DNA of 64,000 bases from Mesorhizobium escarrei. GTDB lineage: Bacteria > Pseudomonadota > Alphaproteobacteria > Rhizobiales > Rhizobiaceae. The notes below the pieces were generated by a model that saw only the letters and a list, made by a program, of their open reading frames with translations, ran no database searches and had not been told where the DNA came from. The stretch lies in assembly GCF_935825525.1 (NCBI RefSeq), contig NZ_CAKXZT010000124.1:216691-280690 (forward strand), given 5' to 3'. This document shows, piece after piece, positions 56,637 through 64,000 of the stretch. Each line of letters starts with the position of its first letter. Positions within the stretch are counted from its first letter, which is position 1. The position numbers and the translations under genes were made by a program.

Positions 56637-57929
56637 TTAGCCGGCGAGCTTTCGGGCCGTGGTCTGCGTGCCCGCAAGCGACTCGAGAACCGCCTCATAG
56701 GGAGCGAGCGTGCCCACCGGTCCGACGGCAGTCAGCGTCGGCTTGGTCGAAAACAGCCGTGACGACAGGTCCGTCAACCGCTCGACCGTCAGCGCCGACA
56801 GCCGTTCCATCAGCTCTTCCTTGGCGATCGGCCGGCCGAACAGAAGCATTTGCCGGGCGATCTGCGAGGCGCGGCTGGCTGGGCTTTCGGCAGACATGAT
56901 CAGGCCGGCGCGGTACTGGGCGCGTGCCCGGTCGAGTTCCTCCTGCAGGATGTTCTCGCCGACCTTCTGCAACTCGCCGATGACCACCGGCACCAATTCG
57001 GCGATGTCGCTCTGCCCGGTCGCGGCATGGACGCCGAATATGCCGGTATCGGAAAAACCCCAGTGGAAGGCATAGACCGAATAGCACAGCCCGCGCTTTT
57101 CGCGGACCTCCTGGAAAAGACGCGATGACATGCCGCCGCCAAGGATCATCGACAGAACCTGCGAGGCGTAGAAGTCGCGTACATGATAGGCGCGGCCCTC
57201 GAACCCCAGCACGATCTGCGCGTCCATCAGGTCGCGGTCCTCGCGGAAATCGCCGCCGACATATTGCGCATATTGCGGCATGGTGTTGTCGGACTTGCTG
57301 CGGAAACCGCCGAGATGCTTCTCGACCTCGCGCACGAAATTGTCGTGCTTGATGTCGCCGGCGGCAACGACCACCATGCGCTCGGCGCCATATTGCCGTT
57401 CGATGAATTTGTGCAATTGCTTCGAGGTGAAGGATTTGACGGTTTCCGGCGTGCCGAGGATGGAGCGGCCGATCGTCTGGTGGCGGAAGGCCGTCTCGGT
57501 GAAGTGGTCGAAGACGACGTCGTCGGGTGTATCGTGTGCGGCGCCGATCTCCTGCAGGATCACATGCTGCTCGCGCTCCAGCTCCTGCGGGTCGAACTCG
57601 GAATCCTGCAGGATGTCGGACAGGATATCGACGGCCAGGGGCACGTCGTCGCTCAACACCCTGGCATAATAGGAGGTGGTCTCGACACTGGTGGCGGCAT
57701 TGATCTCGCCGCCGACATCCTCGATTTCGGAGGCGATCTCGAAGGCGCTGCGCCTTCTGGTTCCCTTGAACGCCATGTGTTCAAGCAGGTGGGCCATTCC
57801 GTGCTCTTCGCTACGCTCATTGCGGGCGCCTGATTTGATCCAGGCGCCAAGAGCGACGGATTCGAGGCTTGGAAGGGTTTCGGTGGCGACTGTCAGGCCG
57901 TTCGACAGACGGCTTACCTCAACACCCAT
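56637..57929 (-). CDS. M16 family zinc peptidase (processing-peptidase type)
   Basis: 430 residues. The inverted zinc motif HLLEH is at residues 47-51 in HGMAHLLEHMAF, and the distal Glu follows about 75 residues later in LEREQHVILQEI. The single-domain-pair length and GSRSILGTPETV-like sequence (here IGRSILGTPETVKSF) place it with mitochondrial processing-peptidase-like proteins of alphaproteobacteria, linked to rickettsial and rhizobial neighbours of thrC. Substrate unknown; it lies 14 bp after thrC. Confidence 0.94.
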   Translation of the reverse strand: MGVEVSRLSNGLTVATETLPSLESVALGAWIKSGARNERSEEHGMAHLLEHMAFKGTRRRSAFEIASEIEDVGGEINAATSVETTSYYARVLSDDVPLAVDILSDILQDSEFDPQELEREQHVILQEIGAAHDTPDDVVFDHFTETAFRHQTIGRSILGTPETVKSFTSKQLHKFIERQYGAERMVVVAAGDIKHDNFVREVEKHLGGFRSKSDNTMPQYAQYVGGDFREDRDLMDAQIVLGFEGRAYHVRDFYASQVLSMILGGGMSSRLFQEVREKRGLCYSVYAFHWGFSDTGIFGVHAATGQSDIAELVPVVIGELQKVGENILQEELDRARAQYRAGLIMSAESPASRASQIARQMLLFGRPIAKEELMERLSALTVERLTDLSSRLFSTKPTLTAVGPVGTLAPYEAVLESLAGTQTTARKLAG

Positions 57930-57943
57930 ATAGCTGATACTCC

Positions 57944-59347
57944 CTAACTTGCCGCCCGCGTGTGGCGGCTAACATAATCTTCCACCATTTTCAGGTCGGA
58001 TGGAAGTACCGTGTATTTTTCCTCTGACGTCATCAACCCGCCTAGCCATGCGGGCAGGGCAGGCGACACGCCGCTGGACGCTTCGACGGCGGCCGGGAAC
58101 TTTGCCGGATGGGCGGTGCCCAGCACCACCATCGGCACCGCATTGGTGGCGTTTGCAACCGCAACGTGCATGGCCGCCGCCGTGTGCGGGTCGAGCAGAT
58201 AGTTGCTGGCTGCGAGCGTCGAGCGGATCGTGGCGGCGACTTCGTTCATCGTCGAGCGGCCGGCGTCGAATTCGGAGCGGATCCTGGCGATCTCGCCGGC
58301 TTCGATGGTGAAGGCGCCGGACTGCTTGAGGCCGCTCATGTAGCGCCGCACGGTCAAGGCGTCGCGGCCGGCCGCCTCGAACAGCAAGCGCTCGAAATTC
58401 GAAGAGACCTGGATGTCCATCGACGGCGACGTGGTCGAAAAGACGCCTTTCGTGCGGTACTCGCCGCTCGACAGCGTGCGCGCCAGAATGTCGTTGTCGT
58501 TGGTTGCGATGATCAGCCGCTCGATCGGCAGCCCCATCTTCTTGGCGGCGTAGCCGGCGAAGATGTCGCCGAAATTGCCGGTCGGCACCGTGAAGGAGAC
58601 CGGCCGGTCGGGCGCGCCGAGCGACAGCGCCGATGAGAAGTAATAGACGATCTGGGCCATGATGCGGGCCCAGTTGATCGAATTGACGCCGGACAGCGAT
58701 ACCCGGTCGCGAAAACCGTGATCATTGAACATCTCCTTCACCAGGCCCTGGCAATCGTCGAAATTGCCTTCGATCGCCAGCGCATGGACATTTGCGGCGA
58801 TGGACGTCGTCATCTGCCGCTGCTGCACCGGCGAGACCCGGCCGTGCGGGAAAAGAACGAAGATGTCGGTGCGGTTGCGCCCGGCGAAGGCGTCGATGGC
58901 TGCCCCGCCGGTATCGCCGGAGGTGGCGCCGACAATGCTGGCGCGCTGGTCGCGTTCGGCAAGCACATGGTCCATCAGTCGGGCGAGAAGCTGCATGGCG
59001 ACGTCCTTGAAGGCAAGCGTCGGGCCATGGAAGAGTTCCAGAACGAACATGTTCGAGCCGGTCTGCACCAGCGGGCAGACCGCCTCGTGACGGAACGTCG
59101 CATAGGCTTCGCGCACCAGGCGTTCGAACACCGGCATCGCGATCTCGCCGCCGAGAAATGGCGACAGCACACGGATGGCGAGGTCGGGAAAGGCAAGGCC
59201 GCGCATCGCGCGGATCTCAGCTGCCGAAAACTGCGGCCAGGTTTCAGGGACATAAAGTCCGCCATCGCGCGCCAAACCCGCCAGCACAGCGTCGGAAAAT
59301 CCAAGCACGGGCGCTTCCCCGCGGGTACTCACATATCGCATCGTCAT
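57944..59347 (-). CDS. thrC: Threonine synthase
   Basis: 467-residue PLP enzyme converting O-phosphohomoserine to threonine, the step after thrB (41086). The PLP Lys is in GPTLAFKDVAMQLL; GATSGDTGGAAIDAF and PTGNFGDIFAGY form the phosphate and substrate sites. A second ATG two codons in (59341) is an alternative start. It heads a minus-strand run with M16 peptidase, GNAT and GGDEF/EAL genes. Confidence 0.97.
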   Translation of the reverse strand: MTMRYVSTRGEAPVLGFSDAVLAGLARDGGLYVPETWPQFSAAEIRAMRGLAFPDLAIRVLSPFLGGEIAMPVFERLVREAYATFRHEAVCPLVQTGSNMFVLELFHGPTLAFKDVAMQLLARLMDHVLAERDQRASIVGATSGDTGGAAIDAFAGRNRTDIFVLFPHGRVSPVQQRQMTTSIAANVHALAIEGNFDDCQGLVKEMFNDHGFRDRVSLSGVNSINWARIMAQIVYYFSSALSLGAPDRPVSFTVPTGNFGDIFAGYAAKKMGLPIERLIIATNDNDILARTLSSGEYRTKGVFSTTSPSMDIQVSSNFERLLFEAAGRDALTVRRYMSGLKQSGAFTIEAGEIARIRSEFDAGRSTMNEVAATIRSTLAASNYLLDPHTAAAMHVAVANATNAVPMVVLGTAHPAKFPAAVEASSGVSPALPAWLGGLMTSEEKYTVLPSDLKMVEDYVSRHTRAAS

Positions 59348-59468
59348 GTTCCGTTGCTGCCGGGCGGTTTTGTCCGCGGCAAAGTGGTTAATTTCCGTAC
59401 TTGCTCAGTCGCATTTTTGCCGCGCGGTTGATATACGTCACCCGCTTTGCGAGAGGGAAGTGCAGTTC

Positions 59469-60140
59469 ATGGCGTCTCATACATTTAACGGTCGTTTTGT
59501 CGCGGGTCTGGCGCTCACCGGCTTTATGCTTACCGCCGCCGGCTGCCAATCAGGCGGCAGTAGCATGCTGGGCTTCGGAAAGAAGGACACGACACCGCCA
59601 CCACCTCCAGACCCCAAGGTTCTCGCCAGCCAATTGCTGGCCTATTGTCCGAAAGTGACGCTGCGCGACGGCACCGCCTACTTCAACACCTATGCCAAGG
59701 GCAGCCAAAAGCCCAAGAAAAAAGCCGCCCAGGATGCAGAAGCTGCTGCGCTTGACGCGAGCAGCGACCAGCAGGACGATTCCGCGAAGATCATCTACCA
59801 GGCTTCGATCACCGATGTGACCCGCGACTGCATCCGTGCCAACGGCTCGCTGACGATGAAGATCGCCGTCGCCGGCAAGGTCGTTCCGGGACCGATGTTC
59901 AGCCCGGGCACCATCACCATGCCGATCCGTATCGCTGTGATGCACGGCACCGAGGTCCTTTACTCGCAGCTTCACCAACATCAGGTCCAGGTTACCAATC
60001 CCTCGAGTGCCACCCAGTTCGTCTTCACCGATTCGAACGTTGTCGTTCCCGAGCCCACCGCGAAGGATTATCAGGCGTTCGCCGGCTATGACGAAGGCCC
60101 GCCGAAGAAGACCGACAAGAAGGTTGCCGCTGCCGAATAG
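59469..60140 (+). CDS. Hypothetical lipoprotein
   Basis: 223 residues. The signal ends in a lipobox, FMLTAAGC, so the Cys near residue 26 would be lipidated. A proline stretch (TTPPPPPDP) and a Lys/Asp/Ala-rich linker lead to a beta-rich domain with TDVTRDCIRANGSLTMKIAV, read in parts as TDVTRDCIRA and GSLTMKIAVAGK. I recognise it only as a conserved rhizobial hypothetical. GAGGGAAG precedes the start. Divergent from thrC. Confidence 0.82.
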   Translation: MASHTFNGRFVAGLALTGFMLTAAGCQSGGSSMLGFGKKDTTPPPPPDPKVLASQLLAYCPKVTLRDGTAYFNTYAKGSQKPKKKAAQDAEAAALDASSDQQDDSAKIIYQASITDVTRDCIRANGSLTMKIAVAGKVVPGPMFSPGTITMPIRIAVMHGTEVLYSQLHQHQVQVTNPSSATQFVFTDSNVVVPEPTAKDYQAFAGYDEGPPKKTDKKVAAAE

Positions 60141-60178
60141 CCGCGGCTTGGAGCTGCGCGTCCATTTGCAGGCCTGCT

Positions 60179-60868
60179 TCACGCATCCGCCGACCACTCC
60201 GACAGGGCGGAGATCACGCTTTTCAGTTCCGCCCAGCGGCGGATGACCGTTTCGGCGCCGGCCTCGGTCAGCGCGTCGGCATGCCCGGGATAGCTGTGCG
60301 CCGCTCCGGTGAAGCCGATCACACGCATGCCGGCTGTCCTGGCGCCGGTCACGCCATGCACGGAATCCTCGATGACGAAGGTGTTCGCCGGATCGGCCTG
60401 GAGCTTTGCCGCGGCAAAGAGAAACACGTCGGGCGCCGGCTTGGATTTTCCGCTTGGTGTTTCCAGCGAGGAAAAAATCCGGCCGCTGAAAAACGGCAGC
60501 AGATGCACCTTCTCCAGCATGAATTCGATCCGCTCGGTGCGCGAATTCGAGCAGATGCAGCGCGGCGCCGTCACCGCGGCGACCGCCTCGTGCACCCCGT
60601 CGACGGCGCGCACGTCGCTACGCAGCCGGCGGTCGACCAGGTCTTCGGCGCGATCGATCAGCGAGGCTTGGAACGGGACGCGGGATTTTTCCTCGACCCG
60701 CATCATGATGTCCTTGAAGGTCAGCCCGGCATAGGTTTCGGAAATCTCCTCAGCCGATATCTCGTAGCCGGCCGACGTCAAAAGCTCGGCTTCGATGCGC
60801 GCGGCGATGATTTCGGAATCGACGAGCACGCCGTCGCAATCGAAGATAACAAGGTCTGGCTGGGGCAT
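60179..60868 (-). CDS. HAD-superfamily phosphatase
   Basis: 229 residues. Motif I IFDCDGVLVDSE has both Asp; CSNSRTERI is motif II, KPAPDVFLFAA motif III and VIEDSVHGVTGARTAGM motif IV. The cap type matches beta-phosphoglucomutase and small sugar-phosphate phosphatases, so the substrate is likely a small phosphoester. It converges with the lipoprotein gene and is divergent from ccrM. Confidence 0.92.
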   Translation of the reverse strand: MPQPDLVIFDCDGVLVDSEIIAARIEAELLTSAGYEISAEEISETYAGLTFKDIMMRVEEKSRVPFQASLIDRAEDLVDRRLRSDVRAVDGVHEAVAAVTAPRCICSNSRTERIEFMLEKVHLLPFFSGRIFSSLETPSGKSKPAPDVFLFAAAKLQADPANTFVIEDSVHGVTGARTAGMRVIGFTGAAHSYPGHADALTEAGAETVIRRWAELKSVISALSEWSADA

Positions 60869-61017
60869 AGCGATCCGGAAAGCGGGAGGGAGGAGGCTGA
60901 GACGTTTCAGGCCGGCGCGACATACACCAACAGGCCGGCCTTCGCAAACTACCGCGGTCCGGTACCCTTGGCCTTCACCGAATATTTACGCTGATCGGTA
61001 ACCATAACAGGGAGTAA

Positions 61018-62178
<1,161 letters not shown>

Positions 62179-62257
62179 CGATAACCGCTATAGCGCTCTC
62201 ATTGCACATCGTTCCCGAAGCAGGGAAGACCAGCGCTCGCTGGTTGGAATCTCCCGA

Positions 62258-62647
62258 TCATGCGAGTCGCAGACCGAGGTTACGAACCATCGGGTCGAAG
62301 TCTCGGTCATCATGCAACAGCGCGTGTCCGCCCAGGATGCAGAATGTGCCGACAATCATATCGATTGTCTTGCGGATCGTGATGCCCCGCTGCCGGAGCA
62401 TGCGATAGTTTCGGGCAGCATGGACTGCCGTCGCCGGATCCAGCATCGGCACAATGGCGAATTGTCGGAGGTTCCGCTCAATCAGTTGGGCATGCGGTTC
62501 GTTGAGCGCGCCTTGCAGCACTTCCAGCAGGATCAAGTCTCCGACCAGAATCTCCTGAGTGTCATCGAGACGCCTGAGCTTACCGACCGAGACGCTGTCC
62601 GTATTGCGGAGATGGGCGATCCACACGGAACTGTCGACGACGATCAT
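62258..62647 (-). CDS. vapC: VapC-type PIN-domain toxin
   Basis: 129 residues. VVDSSVWIAHL, LILLEVLQGAL, ITIRKTIDMIVGTFC and HDDRDFDPM contain all four conserved acids of VapC. The start overlaps the antitoxin stop (ATGA). It is complete, unlike the vapC remnant near 30.5 kb, and is of a different PIN subfamily from the one at 2139. Confidence 0.92.
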   Translation of the reverse strand: MIVVDSSVWIAHLRNTDSVSVGKLRRLDDTQEILVGDLILLEVLQGALNEPHAQLIERNLRQFAIVPMLDPATAVHAARNYRMLRQRGITIRKTIDMIVGTFCILGGHALLHDDRDFDPMVRNLGLRLA

Positions 62648-62856
62648 CGATGCCGATCGGGCGAACGGCCTTCCCGCATGGCGTCAAGATCGCCCTCCCA
62701 GCCGGCGCCAGCAAGGGCGGCGATAGCCATATCCTGCCGGTGCCGGCGCACTAGAGTGCGCAGCGCCGCCTCTATCGTCGCTTTCTTGGTCTTGAGGCCG
62801 GAGGCGGCCATGGCCTCCGCGATCAATTCGTCGTCGAGTTCGATGTTGGTTCGCAT
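62644..62856 (-). CDS. vapB: VapB-type antitoxin (DUF2191)
   Basis: 70 residues starting MRTNIELDDELIAEAMAAS-G with KTKKATIEAALRTLVRR, the standard ribbon-helix-helix VapB of this PIN subfamily. It should bind the downstream toxin and repress the pair. The 198-bp region on its upstream side holds the promoter and shows no other gene. Confidence 0.92.
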   Translation of the reverse strand: MRTNIELDDELIAEAMAASGLKTKKATIEAALRTLVRRHRQDMAIAALAGAGWEGDLDAMREGRSPDRHR

Positions 62857-63054
62857 GGTGATGCTCGATGTGTATAGATTGGACTAGATATACACATTCT
62901 GCTCCTGACCAACAAGCCGCGCCTGACCCACAACCCGCTTCAACACGGCGGATTGCAAAAGGATCAATCAGGCCCAGGACAAGACGGCGTGTTATGGTGG
63001 TGCAGTCGCTGAGACGCGCGGTCCACGGCACTGCCGTTGGATCGGTCTCGGGCG

Positions 63055-63846
63055 CTACTTGACGTGAGAAGCGTAGATGCGATCGAACTCACCCGTCGCC
63101 TTGGCAAGATGCAGCCATTGGTCGACATAGGCCTTGAAGACGACGGCACCCTCAGGAAGCATATAGCCCATTTCGCCATATTGGAGCGGCTTCTCGGGGT
63201 TGATCGCGCAAAGTCCGGGGTGAAGTTTCTCCTGCAACTCGGTTTCGACCGATTCGGCGATCATGACATCGGCTTTGCCGTCAAGAATTTGGCGGAAGAT
63301 CGTGACATTGTCCGGGTAGATTTCGATTTTGGCGTCACTGAGTTTTTCACGCACGAATTTCTCGTTGGTCCCGCCGGGATTGACAATCACAGTCACATCC
63401 GGCTTGTCGATGTCGGCAATCGATTGGAATTTCGCCTCGTCCTCACAGCGCGCAATCGGCGCCTTGCCGTTGACGAGATAAGGTTCGCTGAAGAACACCT
63501 GCTTCTGGCGTTCCAGAGTCACCGAAATACCGCCCATCGCGATGTCACACTTGCCGGTTGTAAAATCGGCCAGCAATTTTTTCCAGGTAGTCGCCACGAA
63601 TTCCGCCTCGACCCCTAGTGAACTTGCCAGAGATTTTGCGAGATCGATATCGATGCCTTGGTAATTGTCCGCGGTCTTGTCATGAAAGGTGAAGGGCTTG
63701 TAGTCGCCGGTCGTACAAACGCGCAGCTTGCCGTCCTTGATAATCGCATCAAGCTGGTTCTCTGCGCCGATGTTCTGCGCAATCGCCGGAGGGGCCGACA
63801 ACACCATGACGAGGGCGGCGACAAACGGCGAGGCAAGAGCTTTCAT
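63055..63846 (-). CDS. PheC-like periplasmic cyclohexadienyl dehydratase or amino-acid binding protein
   Basis: 263 residues with a signal peptide (about 1-23, ending AIAQ). The mature part is a type II periplasmic-binding fold: TTGDYKPFTFHD, GIDIDLAKSLASSLG, DIAMGGISVTLERQ, IVNPGGTNEKF and PDNVTIFRQILDGKADVMI. These closely follow Pseudomonas PheC, which makes phenylpyruvate from prephenate or arogenate in the periplasm. An ABC transporter receptor for a polar amino acid is the alternative; no transporter genes are adjacent in the window. Confidence 0.82.
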   Translation of the reverse strand: MKALASPFVAALVMVLSAPPAIAQNIGAENQLDAIIKDGKLRVCTTGDYKPFTFHDKTADNYQGIDIDLAKSLASSLGVEAEFVATTWKKLLADFTTGKCDIAMGGISVTLERQKQVFFSEPYLVNGKAPIARCEDEAKFQSIADIDKPDVTVIVNPGGTNEKFVREKLSDAKIEIYPDNVTIFRQILDGKADVMIAESVETELQEKLHPGLCAINPEKPLQYGEMGYMLPEGAVVFKAYVDQWLHLAKATGEFDRIYASHVK

Positions 63847-64000
63847 GGAATTGGTCTCCGTTGGATAAGGGAATCGAGCATTTCGAGAAACGGTGGGCAA
63901 AGGTCAATAACTCTTCCTAGGGAATCGCTCACCGTGATGCCTCCGACGGGGCGGCTTGTGACGTCCCAGTGATCACACTCTGATCCCCAGGCGATCGAGG

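Overview
The window reads as chromosomal DNA of a Mesorhizobium-like member of the Hyphomicrobiales (Alphaproteobacteria). The evidence is high-GC coding, a CcrM-type GANTC methyltransferase, families largely confined to this order (DUF6101, DUF1344, IalB, the RibBX form of RibB), the rhizobial cox gene order, and short palindromic intergenic elements of the RIME type. I could run no database search; family names come from recognised motifs.

Layout. 1-5.8 kb: end of a FAD-linked oxidase, a DUF6101 protein, ubiA, a vapBC pair, purD, a GH25 muramidase and a small zinc-ribbon protein. 5.9-8.5 kb: acyl-CoA dehydrogenase plus enoyl-CoA hydratase. 8.5-9.3 kb: two tail-to-tail toxin-antitoxin remnants. 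9.3-16.2 kb: pdxH, a lipoprotein, a DnaJ-class chaperone, fabI, a phosphatase, a DUF1344 protein, aroC and ribBX. 16.2-18.4 kb: MFS exporter and TetR gene with three clear operator palindromes. 18.4-29.5 kb: deacetylase, xseB, DUF2277, pirin and dxs, then an apparently inserted block (ankyrin, YHS, cyclase-TPR, GFA), then tlyA and an RlmD-like methyltransferase. 29.6-30.8 kb: an intact Xre-RES pair beside a decayed vapBC.

30.8-42.6 kb is the aa3 cytochrome oxidase region: tldD and ialB on the minus strand, then coxB, coxA, ctaB, a small coxF-like gene, cox11, coxC, a DUF983 gene and surf1 on the plus strand, followed by ispH, thrB and rnhA. 42.6-47.3 kb holds a variant histidine phosphatase, a DUF2938 protein, a peroxiredoxin, a DsbD-N-like protein, yqgE and a lytic transglycosylase. 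47.6-52.7 kb is accessory in character: methyltransferase, Tat-exported NTF2-like protein, decayed LysR gene, LysR, DUF4242, MpaB-type oxygenase and DoxX. 53.1-59.3 kb is a tight minus-strand run: thrC, M16 peptidase, GNAT, GGDEF/EAL sensor. The right end has a lipoprotein, an HAD phosphatase, ccrM, a third vapBC and a PheC-like periplasmic protein.

Most of the window is ordinary housekeeping. The best leads are the TetR operator array with an AT-hook-like TetR tail, two collapsed TA loci (one apparently a deletion between convergent modules), the LysR/DUF4242/MpaB/DoxX group, the exported ankyrin-YHS pair, the degenerate AGDQF cyclase domain, the non-canonical histidine phosphatase, and a purine-rich inverted repeat that supplies the AroC C-terminus. 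I saw no CRISPR array, tRNA, rRNA, complete insertion sequence, prophage or evident multi-gene defence system.
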